Assembly: GCF_008710035.1 (NCBI RefSeq)
Contig: NZ_VYKI01000028.1
Coordinates: 5,135 to 45,659 of the forward strand
Direction of reading: 5' to 3'
Source of the DNA: Stenotrophomonas cyclobalanopsidis
GTDB lineage: Bacteria > Pseudomonadota > Gammaproteobacteria > Xanthomonadales > Xanthomonadaceae
DNA length: 40,525 bases
Positions 17,476 to 26,453 of this stretch are shown here, in pieces. The notes beneath the pieces are model-generated. The model was not told the DNA's origin, did not search any database, and worked only from the letters and a program-made list of their open reading frames with translations. Made by a program: the position numbers and the translations under genes. How positions within the stretch are numbered: the first letter of the stretch is position 1; each line of letters starts with the position of its first letter.

Positions 17476-17661
17476 TCAAGAGGACTTGCATGCACAGCCG
17501 GAAACGCAGTTCCCGCTGTTTACCTTGCAGACCGCGCCGGCAGCTTGGACGCCCCCGGCGCCCAGCATTTCCAGCGCGCGCGGATCACGCACTTCGCAAA
17601 GGCCGTTCTCGTCATAGACGAACGGGTGATTGGTTTCAGCGGTCTGTCTGATCTCTTCCAT
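17476..17661 (-). CDS. Cys-rich RiPP precursor peptide with Gly-Gly leader
   Basis: A 61-residue peptide with a strong start (GGAGAGG, 2 nt, ATG). Residues 1-37 look like a leader: acidic, with NHPFVYDENGLCEVRDPRA (11-29) and LEMLGAGG (30-37), ending in a double glycine suited to the C39 exporter in the same operon. The predicted core, residues 38-61, starts VQAAG and has four Cys (45, 52, 56, 58) in the pattern C-X6-C-X3-C-X-C, ending CKSS. The hydrophobic/acidic leader positions are one place off the classic Gly-Gly consensus. I do not recognise the family; an antimicrobial or signalling peptide is inferred from the neighbours. Confidence 0.8.
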   Translation of the reverse strand: MEEIRQTAETNHPFVYDENGLCEVRDPRALEMLGAGGVQAAGAVCKVNSGNCVSGCACKSS

Positions 17662-18210
17662 AACCTCTCCTTGGCGCTGCGATGTGCCCCGACAAGCCCA
17701 TCGGCTCGGGGGATCTGCCGATGTATGGCAGATTCGATGCCCGCGGCCTCATGCGGGTTGAGTTCGTTTCTTCCACTCCACCCTTCGCAGTGCCAATAGA
17801 TTCTTGCTATCGACGGCTTTCAAACTTGTCGCAATCGATGGGAGTGACTGGCGCACAGCCGTTTCGAGAACTAGGTGACGAGCTGGCAGCCTTCGCGTTG
17901 CGCCTATCCTCGGGCTTACGCTGCGTGCCTCTAACGTCACGAAGCTCCTCGTCTACCCGTTACACACACGTAACCGGATTGGATCAGCAGCGGCGATGCA
18001 CGCACCAGTATCTGGCGCATCGCGGGTTAGGTACATGCGGTACACCCTGCCTTTCCTCACCTATCGTTGGCACGAGGTAAGCCCATACTCCACTGCGGCG
18101 CTGAAGAGTCATTTACGACATACGACGCGCATCCGCTACCTGACGTAACCGGTCCTAACGTGCGCCCGTGCATGTTGATCGATCTCAACCTTCGGGCCTG
18201 GAGTAATTCC
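17662..18210. promoter_or_regulatory. Control region of the peptide cluster and SDR gene
   Basis: No convincing gene is seen here. On the minus strand TTGAAA (17818-17823) and TCTATT (17795-17800) are 17 bp apart and could be a promoter for the precursor, giving a leader of about 125 nt. That leader would hold two small hairpins: ATCTGCC/GGCAGAT (17713-17733) and CCCGC/GCGGG (about 17740-17757). The base composition is more AT-rich than the flanks. The promoter is a weak match. Confidence 0.35.
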
Positions 18211-19020
18211 GTGAAGCAAGCACTACCACTTCAAGGTCATGCCGCCCTCGTCACCGGGGCCAGCTCCGGCATCGGCCTGGGCGTTGCAGAGGCGCTGGCG
18301 CAGGCCGGTGCGTCGGTGGCGGTGAACTACCACTCGCACGAGGAGCCGGCACGCGAGCTGGTGGATCGCATCGTTGCCGAGGGCGGGCGTGCGATCGCAG
18401 TACAGGCCGACGTCGCGAAGGAAGCCGAGGTCGTCCGCCTGTTTGATGAGGCGACCTCCGCCTTCGGACGCATCGATGTGGTGGTTGCCAATTCGGGTAT
18501 CCAGAAAGACGCCCCAATCGCGGAGATGTCGCTGGATGACTGGAACGCGGTGATCGACGTCAATCTCACCGGCCAGTTCCTTTGCGCGCGCGAGGCGGTA
18601 AAGCGCTTCCGCTCGCAGCCTGAAGCGCATCGCCCCGCCCGCAGCGCCGGTTCAATCATTACCCTCAGTTCCGTCCACGAAGTCATCCCCTGGGCTGGGC
18701 ATGTGAACTACGCCTCGGCCAAGGGCGGTATCCGCATGCTGACGCGGTCGTTGGCGCAGGAACTCGCTGCAGACCGTATCCGCGTCAATGCAGTGGCGCC
18801 CGGTGCCATCCGCACCCCCATCAATCGCGATGCCTGGGACAGCGAGGAAGCGCTGACCAAGCTGCTCAAGCTGATTCCCTATGGGCGCATCGGCGAGCCG
18901 GAAGACGTCGCACGCGCCGTGGTCTGGTTGGCCTCGGACATGGCTGACTACATCACCGGCACTACGCTGTTTGTCGACGGCGGTATGACGCTGTATCCGG
19001 AGTTCCGCGACAACGGTTGA
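18211..19020 (+). CDS. SDR-family oxidoreductase, glucose 1-dehydrogenase-like
   Basis: A classical short-chain dehydrogenase of 269 residues. The GTG at 18211 is chosen because GGAG lies 7 nt upstream and the fold starts about 10 residues later; an ATG at 18172 would add an unlikely extension. It has the NAD(P) loop TGASSGIG (15-22), catalytic Ser154 in TLSSVH and the YASAK motif with Tyr167 and Lys171. The NNAG motif reads VANSG. The C-terminal YGRIGEPEDVARAVVWLASD and FVDGGMTL are typical of glucose 1-dehydrogenase-like proteins. The true substrate is unknown; it is divergent from the peptide cluster and need not belong to it. Confidence 0.88.
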   Translation: MKQALPLQGHAALVTGASSGIGLGVAEALAQAGASVAVNYHSHEEPARELVDRIVAEGGRAIAVQADVAKEAEVVRLFDEATSAFGRIDVVVANSGIQKDAPIAEMSLDDWNAVIDVNLTGQFLCAREAVKRFRSQPEAHRPARSAGSIITLSSVHEVIPWAGHVNYASAKGGIRMLTRSLAQELAADRIRVNAVAPGAIRTPINRDAWDSEEALTKLLKLIPYGRIGEPEDVARAVVWLASDMADYITGTTLFVDGGMTLYPEFRDNG

Positions 19021-19071
19021 CCTGCGCATCCGGTAAGTCGGCCGGCAGCCTGCTCCGCCGGCCTCGCTGGG

Positions 19072-19902
19072 TCAGCGGTCCGCAATGTCCGGTATCGCGG
19101 CCATCTCACCGATGGCCTGCACCACCGCCGCCGGATCCTCCTTCGCGATGCTGTGGCCGGTAGCCACATAGCGATGCACGCCGCGCGCGAAGGTCGAGAA
19201 CAGCAGCGCGTGCTGCGCCTTCCAGATCACCTTGCCCGCCGCAGTTTCTTCGAAGACCAACGGCTCGTCGGCCACCTGGGTTGCAGTCAGCAGTGCCACC
19301 GGCACGTCCGGCATCGCACGCTCGCTCGCCGCATCTGCCGCATCAAGCTGCTCGACCAGCACGCGGTAGTCTGCGGCCATCGACGGCGGCAGCATCGCCA
19401 GCAGCGCGGCATCATCGGCCTGCACCCGCGCCGCATCCGCCTTCCTGTAGGCGAGGCGCTGGCCCATCGTGGCCGGGTCCACCAGCACGATGCCGCGCAC
19501 GCGCTGCGGATGGCGCCGCGCGAACTCCGTCACCAGCAGCCCGCCGTAGGAATGACCCACCAGAATCACCTGCTGGTCCGGTGCGACGGTCTCGATCAGC
19601 GCGCTCAGATCATTCAGGTGGTCATCAATGCGCTTGGTTACGCCATCGCTGCCTGACTTGCCCAAACCCGCCCGTGCATAGGCGACGCTCCGGTAGTCGG
19701 CCCCCAGACCGGCGATCACCTGCTTCCACGCTCCCGGGCCCTGGCCGAAGCCAGCCTCGAAAACCACCGTGGTTTTGCCCGACCCCGTTTCCTCGCCCTG
19801 CAGCGTGTAGCCCTCGCGCTTGGCCGAAATCTCGCCCGCGTGCGCCATCCCGGCGGTCGCCAGCAGGATGGCGGTTGCCCACATCGTCATTGCCTTGCCC
19901 AT
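19072..19902 (-). CDS. Secreted alpha/beta hydrolase
   Basis: A 276-residue hydrolase with a signal peptide (MWATAILLATAGMAHA, then GEISA), so probably periplasmic or exported. The lid is short. It shows GFGQGPGAW near the oxyanion loop, nucleophile Ser118 in GHSYGG, an acidic residue in VLVDPATM and a late His in YVATGHSIAKEDP. Several similar proteins are annotated as prolyl aminopeptidase- or lipase-like, but no specific activity can be read. It is convergent with the SDR gene 51 bp away and divergent from comM across 240 bp. Confidence 0.85.
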   Translation of the reverse strand: MGKAMTMWATAILLATAGMAHAGEISAKREGYTLQGEETGSGKTTVVFEAGFGQGPGAWKQVIAGLGADYRSVAYARAGLGKSGSDGVTKRIDDHLNDLSALIETVAPDQQVILVGHSYGGLLVTEFARRHPQRVRGIVLVDPATMGQRLAYRKADAARVQADDAALLAMLPPSMAADYRVLVEQLDAADAASERAMPDVPVALLTATQVADEPLVFEETAAGKVIWKAQHALLFSTFARGVHRYVATGHSIAKEDPAAVVQAIGEMAAIPDIADR

Positions 19903-20142
19903 GAAAATCCCCCTGTCGGGTGCACGCAGACCCGTAGGATGAGGAGGTTGGCGCCGATGCGCCGAACCGCGACTCGCGGCAAGTCGTGCTGGTACTGTAG
20001 TTACCTACAACACCATTAACCCCTGCCAGAAGTCATGGCTGTCAGCTGTGGGCGATCCCCTAGCCTCGCGCTCTGAAAACCCTGATGGCGGTCGGTTGCA
20101 CCCTCATCGCACCATCAAGCACCTCTCCGCAGGAAACCACCT

Positions 20143-21648
20143 ATGAGCCTGGCGCTGGTCTACAGCCGTGCCCGCGCCGGGGTCGATGCCCCGCTGGTGC
20201 GGGTGGAAGTGCATCTCTCCGGCGGCCTGCCGGTCACCCAGATCGTCGGCCTGGCCGAAGCCAGCGTGCGCGAGTCGCGCGAGCGCGTGCGTGCCGCCCT
20301 GCTCTGCGCGCGCTTCGATTTCCCGCAGCGGCGCATCACCTTGAACCTCGCCCCGGCCGACCTGCCCAAGGAAGGCGGGCGCTACGATCTGGCCATCGCG
20401 CTGGGCATCCTCGCCGCCAGCGGCCAGGTCGAACCGCAGTCGCTGCTGGGTTACGAGTTTCTCGGCGAGCTGGGCCTGACCGGCGAACTGCGGCCGGTCA
20501 GCGGTGCGCTGCCTGCGGCGATTGCCGCCGCCGAAGCCGGGCGCATCCTGGTGGTACCGCCGGGCAATGCGGCCGAGGCTGCGCTGGCCGAGCATGCCGA
20601 CGTGCGCGTGGCCCGCACCCTGCTGGAATGCTGCGCCGGGCTGAGCAATCCACGCCTGCTGCCGCCGGCGCAGCGCGTGGACACCACGCCGCTGCCCCTG
20701 CCCGACTTGGCCGACGTGCGCGGGCAGGCACACGCGCGGCGCGCATTGGAAGTGGCCGCCGCCGGTGGCCACCATCTGCTGCTGATCGGCAGCCCCGGCT
20801 GCGGCAAGACGCTGCTGGCCTCGCGACTGCCCAGCCTGCTGCCGGACACCGAGCAGGACGAAGCGCTGCAGCTGGCCGCGATTGCATCAGTGAGTGGCGA
20901 AGGGCTGGACCCTAGGCGCTGGCGGCAACGGCCGTTTCGCGCGCCGCACCACAGCGCCAGCGCCGCAGCACTCGTGGGCGGGGGCAATCCACCCTGCCCC
21001 GGCGAGATCTCGCTGGCGCATCACGGCGTGCTGTTCCTGGACGAGCTGCCGGAGTGGAACCGCAGCGCCCTGGAGACGTTGCGTGAGCCGCTGGAGTCCG
21101 GGCATATCCGCATCGCGCGTGCGGCGCGCAGCGTGCAGTACCCGGCGCGGTTCCAGCTGGTGGCGGCAATGAATCCGTGCCCGTGCGGATGGGCGGGGGA
21201 CCGCAGCAATCGCTGCCTGTGTACCGATGAGCGCATCACCCGCTACCGCGCGCGGGTCTCCGGGCCCTTGCTGGACCGCATCGACCTGCACATCAGCGTG
21301 GCCAGGATGGATGCGGTGGAGCTGCGGGAAAGCACGCCGCTGGGCGAACCGAGTGCGGTGGTGCGGGCACGGGTCGAAGCAGCGCATGCACGGCAGCGCG
21401 CGCGGGGTGGGTTGAATGCGCATCTGCCACCGGCAGCACTGAGAGCGTGTACGCGGTTGAGCGAGGGCGATCAGGATCTGCTGGAGCAGGCGATCGAACG
21501 CTTGCAGCTTTCGGCGAGGGCGATGCACCGGATTCTGCGGGTGGCTCGCACGATTGCGGATCTGGAAGCGTGCGAGCGGGTCGGGACCGCACACCTGGCG
21601 GAAGCAATTGGATATCGGCAGCTGGATCGCGGCAAGGCAGGGGCCTGA
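20143..21648 (+). CDS. comM: YifB/ComM family Mg-chelatase-like AAA+ ATPase
   Basis: A 501-residue protein matching ComM, a hexameric DNA helicase that promotes branch migration during natural transformation. It has the N-terminal Lon protease-like domain (1-170), the Walker A GSPGCGKTLLA with Lys222, the Walker B VLFLDELPEW, the Mg-chelatase segment FRAPHHSASAAALVGGG, the CPCG-W zinc-like cysteines (MNPCPCGWAGD) and the C-terminal helical domain. ATG 20143 opens with MSLALVYSRA, the family start. comM next to ubiK is a common arrangement, supporting the view that 11653-20142 is inserted. Confidence 0.95.
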   Translation: MSLALVYSRARAGVDAPLVRVEVHLSGGLPVTQIVGLAEASVRESRERVRAALLCARFDFPQRRITLNLAPADLPKEGGRYDLAIALGILAASGQVEPQSLLGYEFLGELGLTGELRPVSGALPAAIAAAEAGRILVVPPGNAAEAALAEHADVRVARTLLECCAGLSNPRLLPPAQRVDTTPLPLPDLADVRGQAHARRALEVAAAGGHHLLLIGSPGCGKTLLASRLPSLLPDTEQDEALQLAAIASVSGEGLDPRRWRQRPFRAPHHSASAAALVGGGNPPCPGEISLAHHGVLFLDELPEWNRSALETLREPLESGHIRIARAARSVQYPARFQLVAAMNPCPCGWAGDRSNRCLCTDERITRYRARVSGPLLDRIDLHISVARMDAVELRESTPLGEPSAVVRARVEAAHARQRARGGLNAHLPPAALRACTRLSEGDQDLLEQAIERLQLSARAMHRILRVARTIADLEACERVGTAHLAEAIGYRQLDRGKAGA

Positions 21649-21705
21649 GAGCGCTCTCGCTTACGCCCAGAGCCCAACCAACCAACTCCAGCCGTCTACC
21701 GGTCC

Positions 21706-22902
21706 CTACGAACGTCTCGCGCCCGGCATCTGGAATGTAAATAAGGTTCCCGCGCCTTCACTAGACGCCACATCAAGCATCCCGCCGTGAGACCTGGCAA
21801 TTTCCGATGCGATGTAGATGCCCAGACCCAGGCCGGGCCTGGGCAGCTCGCCCTGCTCGCGCGAAAACGGGCTGAAAATGTTGCCCAGCCGCTCGGACGG
21901 AATGCAGCCTGCATTGTGCACATCCAACGTAAGACGATTGGATGCGGCGTGAACCCTCAGCGTGACAGGCGTAGAGCGTTCTCCGTGCTGGGCAGCGTTG
22001 GTCAGCAGGTTGGCCAGCAGCTGCGAAAGCCTGCTGGGGTCGCACACCACGGTGCCCTCGATCTGCATCTGAACACTGATGTCCTGGCGACCAGTCGCGA
22101 TCGCGACCTCCGCCGCAACGCGTTCAAGGTCGGCCTGCAGCGAATGGCTTTCGCGGAGCGAGATCGGAATGCCGCCGCCCAACCGGCCCCGGGCAAAATC
22201 GAGCACATCGCTGATCAGCCCATCCATGCGGGTGACACCCGATGCGATGTGCGCGAGCATCCGCCGCTGACGCTCGGAAGTCGCCTCCATTTCCAGCGAA
22301 TCGGCGGCCACACTGATCGCCTGCAGTGGGCTGCGGAGGTCATGGCCCAGCACTGCAATGAACTGATCTCGCAGATCTGAAACCCGCTGTGCGTCGGACA
22401 GCGCGGTCTCCGCTTCCAGCAGGCGATCCTCCTTGTCGAGGTAGTTCCCAACAAGGTCGGCAAGCAGCTCCATGGAGCGCCGGACATGGGCTTCATCGAA
22501 GTTGCCCGGCGTCGAATCAATCGCGCAGAGGGTACCGAAGAAGCTGCCGTCCGGGCGATGGATTGGCACGGACGCGTAACTCTCCAGCCCGTAGATCCGC
22601 GGGGTGTGGTGCTTGGAATACAGCGGGTGGGCACTGGCGTGCGCGAATACGACCGAGGTGGGCGACTGCCTGATCTCGTCGCAGATGGTGGTTTCCAGGA
22701 CCAGTTGCCCGCCTGGAACGAGGCCAAACCCCAGGGTGTCCAAGGTGGCGCAGGCCGTCCAGCTCGTCTCGGTCACTCGGGCAATCGCCGTAAATCTCGA
22801 GCCGGTGATATGGGCCACGGTTTCAAGGATGCGCGGCACCGCCTCGATACGACCAATCTCAGCGATGTCGTTCAGCAGATTGGGGTCGGTCAGGGTATGC
22901 AT
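21706..22902 (-). CDS. GAF-domain sensor histidine kinase
   Basis: A soluble sensor kinase of 398 residues with no membrane helix. A GAF domain (about 20-155) contains PIHRPDGSFFGTLCAID, common in phytochrome-like and small-molecule sensing GAFs; no bilin-binding Cys is evident. The kinase core has the H-box FIAVLGHDLRSPL with His187, the N-box LLANLLTNAAQHGE, a G1-like stretch (DVHNAGCIP, weakly conserved) and the G2 motif GLGLGIYIASEIA. No response regulator is adjacent, so its partner is elsewhere. It is convergent with comM. The ATG at 22902 is followed directly by the GAF. Confidence 0.88.
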   Translation of the reverse strand: MHTLTDPNLLNDIAEIGRIEAVPRILETVAHITGSRFTAIARVTETSWTACATLDTLGFGLVPGGQLVLETTICDEIRQSPTSVVFAHASAHPLYSKHHTPRIYGLESYASVPIHRPDGSFFGTLCAIDSTPGNFDEAHVRRSMELLADLVGNYLDKEDRLLEAETALSDAQRVSDLRDQFIAVLGHDLRSPLQAISVAADSLEMEATSERQRRMLAHIASGVTRMDGLISDVLDFARGRLGGGIPISLRESHSLQADLERVAAEVAIATGRQDISVQMQIEGTVVCDPSRLSQLLANLLTNAAQHGERSTPVTLRVHAASNRLTLDVHNAGCIPSERLGNIFSPFSREQGELPRPGLGLGIYIASEIARSHGGMLDVASSEGAGTLFTFQMPGARRS

Positions 22903-23654
22903 GTATGGGCAGTCGGGCGCGGTGGCGCATCATCCCATGAAACCACCGCGGCAGCCGGCGCGCTTACCGCTGCGCAGGGATCTATGCGGGCAGGCATGAG
23001 TGTCCGCTTTCGGCCAGAGGCGGACGCTGGTCGTTGGCTACCAAGTGCCGGTCAAGAGACCGGCGTCGTCACCCGCACCTGACGGGACAGTGAAGACAGC
23101 TCGCGGCATCGGAGGAAAATGTGTGTTTGGGGCCGAAAGCGGAGAGTAACACCGGACCAACGCCGGCGCAGTGCTGATGTCTACCTCCGGCCAGCAGCGG
23201 ACAGGCCGTTTGCCAGAAGATGCGCAAAGACAGCCCGGTGCACTGCTGTCGCCCATGTGGACGCTCGAGAGACCAGCTGCTGATGCAACCTTATCCAGCT
23301 GATGAACTGACCGTCCGTTCACCCCAGCGCCAAGGGTGAGTATCTGGCGAGTCTTGATATTGTCTCGCTGAATGCGGCAAGCCGTTTCAATCAGCTCAGC
23401 GATCCTGTCCACTTGCTTTGGGTGGTGACGGCCTCGGCCTGCTTTACCTTGCTGAGGCCGGACGCGCCTCCGGCAGGCCACAACAAGCTCGCCCAAGTCC
23501 TGCAATAGCGTTGCCATAGAGCCCGGGCAGCGCAGAACACGGACTCAGTTATACGGTTCAGGGTCGGCCGCGCCCGCGTTACCCGCGCGTCCAAAGGCCC
23601 TGTAAGTTAGCGCTGAAGACTTCGCCAGGCTCGCCGATAACCCAGTGATAAGGG
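22903..23654. other. Gene-poor gap with diverged palindromic repeats
   Basis: The best palindrome is GTCCGCTTTCGGCCAGAGGC, continuing GGAC (23002-23025). Weaker relatives lie around 23119-23145 and 23183-23212. A minus-strand frame (23517 down to about 23240) starts MATLLQDLGELVVACRRR and could be an unrecognised small protein or a decayed gene, but its C-terminal part runs through the repeats, so I do not call it as a gene. Confidence 0.5.
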
Positions 23655-25232
23655 ATGGAAGGCAATGGGCCCAGCGAAGCGATGGCGCAATTCAGATCGG
23701 GGGTTGCCTTGAAGGTTCCAGTAGATCGCGTTCCCATTATGTTGACGGTCGTTGGAGCAATGACGACCTGCATACTCGTGGTACTCGTCGTCGCCCAGGC
23801 AGTGCTTTACGTCCGCGACATGGAGGAATCGGAGAGACTTGCCGACGCTGCGTTGGCGCGCGCGGAGGCCATTTCCGAGGCGAGGCGTATCGCGTCCAGT
23901 CAAGCCTCTCGCCTCGAGCGGCCAAGCTGCTCTGCCGAAGACATCGACGCGTTGAAAGAGATCGCTTTCAGCTCCAGCTACATCAGCGATATAGGGCGCA
24001 TTCGAGGCGGCCGGGTGCTCTGCAGCGCATTATGGGGATTGTCGCGCCCATTCAGCCTGCCGCCTCCACGGTTCGCCAGCGGCTCGATCCGCCTCTGGTA
24101 CTCATCGGATATCGCGGGCTCGCCTTACCGTGGTACGAATCTGATTGCTCAAGGTGACACGTTCACCGTGTCTTCCCCTACAGCTTTTGAGAGCTTGGAC
24201 CCTGCACGCACCAGCTCCATCAGCGTGGAGAAGAAGGACCGATCCTTCGCCTTCCGCAACCTGCCTGCGCTACGCGGTGATGAGGGTCGAACCGCAGTGC
24301 ACGCCCAGCAATGCAGCCGGGTGACAGATATCTGTGCGTTCGTCACCAGCCCCAGGAGTGGCGTGTGGGAACTGCCGTTGGTGCTGCTTGCCGCCATTCT
24401 TGCGGTGGGAGCCTGCGTCGGCCTGCTCCTCGCGCTGCTTCTGATCAGGCATCACGTCACAGCGCGGCAGACGATCGAGCGACGCCTGCTGCTCGCACTG
24501 AAACAGGGTGAGATCGAGTTGGCGTATCAACCGCTGCGTCGCATCGCCACGGGTGAGCTGGTGGGATTTGAAGCACTCAGTCGCTGGCGACCACCCGGCG
24601 AGGACGAAATTCCGCCCAGCTTCTTCGTGCCGATCGCCCACAGGTTTGGGCTGACGGCTGACCTCTTCCGGTACGTCCTTTCCACGGCGATGGATGAGCT
24701 GTCTCCCGCACTCCGTCAGCACGATAATCTCTACGTGAGCGTCAATGCCGAGCCGGCAGACATGGCCCAGGACTGCATTGTTCGCTATATCACCAGCATC
24801 ACCAGAGATTCTGGCGTTCGCCCCCATCAGCTTCGCATCGAGATTACCGAGCGGGAAGAACTCGTTTCCGAGACTGCCAAGGACAACATGCGCGCGCTTT
24901 CGCGTCTGGGCTACCAGTTTCTGATCGACGACTTTGGAACAGGTGCCGCGAACTTCTCCCAGTTGGCGCAATCTCCGTTTGGAGGAGTAAAGCTGGATCG
25001 CATGTTCGTGGCAGCCATTACTGAGGATTCGCCGCTGCGGCCTGTCCTGCCAGGAATGTGTCGCATCGCGCTGGAACTGGGGCTGGATGTCATTGTAGAA
25101 GGCGTGGAGACCGAGGAGCAGACGCGCGTGCTGTCTCAGATTGCTCCGTATGCCGTTGGGCAGGGGTGGAATTTCGGCCGCCCGGGTCCGGCCGCAGACG
25201 CGATGGCCACCATTGATGAGGCCTGGCGCTGA
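23655..25232 (+). CDS. CSS-motif EAL c-di-GMP phosphodiesterase
   Basis: A 525-residue inner-membrane protein expected to hydrolyse c-di-GMP to pGpG. Two helices (about 27-53 and 240-264) flank a periplasmic CSS-type sensor domain with Cys92 (PSCSAED) and Cys123 (RVLCSALWG); in characterised CSS-EAL proteins such cysteines form a redox-sensitive disulfide. The EAL domain (about 275-520) keeps E306-A-L, Asn364 in VSVNAEP, Glu396 in IEITE, D425-D426 in DDFGTG, Lys446 in VKLDR and Glu482 in VEGVE, so it should be active. The start is uncertain: ATG 23655 has AAGGG directly before it, and ATG 23682 is an alternative. Confidence 0.9.
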   Translation: MEGNGPSEAMAQFRSGVALKVPVDRVPIMLTVVGAMTTCILVVLVVAQAVLYVRDMEESERLADAALARAEAISEARRIASSQASRLERPSCSAEDIDALKEIAFSSSYISDIGRIRGGRVLCSALWGLSRPFSLPPPRFASGSIRLWYSSDIAGSPYRGTNLIAQGDTFTVSSPTAFESLDPARTSSISVEKKDRSFAFRNLPALRGDEGRTAVHAQQCSRVTDICAFVTSPRSGVWELPLVLLAAILAVGACVGLLLALLLIRHHVTARQTIERRLLLALKQGEIELAYQPLRRIATGELVGFEALSRWRPPGEDEIPPSFFVPIAHRFGLTADLFRYVLSTAMDELSPALRQHDNLYVSVNAEPADMAQDCIVRYITSITRDSGVRPHQLRIEITEREELVSETAKDNMRALSRLGYQFLIDDFGTGAANFSQLAQSPFGGVKLDRMFVAAITEDSPLRPVLPGMCRIALELGLDVIVEGVETEEQTRVLSQIAPYAVGQGWNFGRPGPAADAMATIDEAWR

Positions 25233-25428
25233 AATGCTGCAGGCGCGCTCTTGAACGCCCTCGCTTGCGCCTAGCCGACCTCGTTCCGTGCCTGGTGGCT
25301 GTGACTCTGATACAGCACCAGGATGACCAATGCAATGGATAGTACGTATTTGGTCGTCGCCGGTGCGGCGCAAACCAGCAACCGATCGGCAAGGGCCGGA
25401 TCGGAGAGATGACGCCCCGGCAGTGGCG

Positions 25429-26340
25429 TTACCTGCTGGTCAGCGAGACGTTGTGAGGTACGCGCGTCTTTCGCCACTGGATCCACACGATCGCGGCGAC
25501 GAAGAAAACGCTGCACAGGTAACTACCCTCCGGCCCTTGCGCGCCACCGGTGAGGGTGTCCAGACCTTGTGGACGCAGCGCCACCAGCAGCGCCGGCAAA
25601 TGCGCATCCATCCCGGTGACTGGCAGTTCGAAGCCGGTAGCGAGCAACCAGTTCCACCCCGCGTGCCAGCCCATCACGCCCCAGATATTGCCGGTCCACC
25701 GTGCCCAGGCGCAGGCGAACAGCGAGAACAGGAACGTGCTGAGCATGACCATAGGCGGCTGGTGCGGACTGAAATGCAGGAAGCAGAAAACGAGCGACAC
25801 CAGTAGCACTGCCACGGCGACATTGGTCTTGCGCGCCACCACCGACAGCATCCAGCCACGGAAGATGACTTCCTCCACGCTCGCTTGGAACATGAAACTT
25901 GCTAGCAGCAGACCGATGTGCAGCAGACTGACGGGCGAGCGCCAGGCCTGCCCCAAGCCCGCGGCCTGCATGCCGCCTGCCATCCAGATCGTGACTACGA
26001 CCAGCGCGACTGTGCCGAATCCAACGGCCAGTCCGCGCAGGAAGGTTTTCAGCGGCGCCGGACCAGTCAGCCCAATACTCGCCAGCGAGCTCCCTTCGAC
26101 CAAGCGTGCCCAGGCGAGCACGGCCGCCAGCGTTGGCGCAAAGCCGATCCACAGCAGCGCATGCAAACCAGCGAGCCCGATTGGATCGCCGCGCGGCGTC
26201 GACCAATGCTGGGACTGCATCCACCCGTCCAGCGCGATCACCGGTACCGCGTTGAACAGGATCATCAGAATCGGTGTCAGCCAGACCCAGGGCAGCCAGC
26301 CGCGGGCCGGATCGGGCGAATACAGGGCAACGGGAGTCAT
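25429..26340 (-). CDS. CPBP family intramembrane metalloprotease
   Basis: A 303-residue multi-helix membrane protein of the CAAX protease/bacteriocin-processing (CPBP, Abi) family. The diagnostic motifs are EEVIFRGWML (Glu156, Glu157, Arg161), a conserved His in VFCFLHF (His189) and H226xxxN230 in MGWHAGWNWL. The start MTPVALYSPDPARGW at 26340 is preferred over an in-frame upstream ATG, because the latter would add an atypical extension. CPBP proteases process prenylated proteins or peptides or give immunity to bacteriocins; here it is about 8 kb from the peptide cluster with other genes between, so a link is not supported. Confidence 0.88.
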   Translation of the reverse strand: MTPVALYSPDPARGWLPWVWLTPILMILFNAVPVIALDGWMQSQHWSTPRGDPIGLAGLHALLWIGFAPTLAAVLAWARLVEGSSLASIGLTGPAPLKTFLRGLAVGFGTVALVVVTIWMAGGMQAAGLGQAWRSPVSLLHIGLLLASFMFQASVEEVIFRGWMLSVVARKTNVAVAVLLVSLVFCFLHFSPHQPPMVMLSTFLFSLFACAWARWTGNIWGVMGWHAGWNWLLATGFELPVTGMDAHLPALLVALRPQGLDTLTGGAQGPEGSYLCSVFFVAAIVWIQWRKTRVPHNVSLTSR

Positions 26341-26453
26341 GCTGGGCTCAAGGTGGACGTGATCGCCGCTGCACGTTGCCATTCGCGCGGGGACGTGGCA
26401 ACCCGTTTGCGATCAAGCCCCAGAAGCCGCCGATCAATCACCTGGATCGCCGA

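Noticed and set aside
23038..23517. Minus-strand 159-residue frame as a gene
   Set aside because: Its C-terminal part is made of palindromic repeats and the remainder matches no family I recognise; kept only as a note in the gap entry.
25271..25432. Small membrane peptide on the minus strand in the gap after the EAL gene
   Set aside because: A hydrophobic stretch (YVLSIALVILVLY) is present but no start codon with a ribosome site precedes it.
25429..26340. CPBP protease as part of the peptide cluster (processing or immunity)
   Set aside because: It is about 8 kb away with core genes such as comM between them, so association is not supported.
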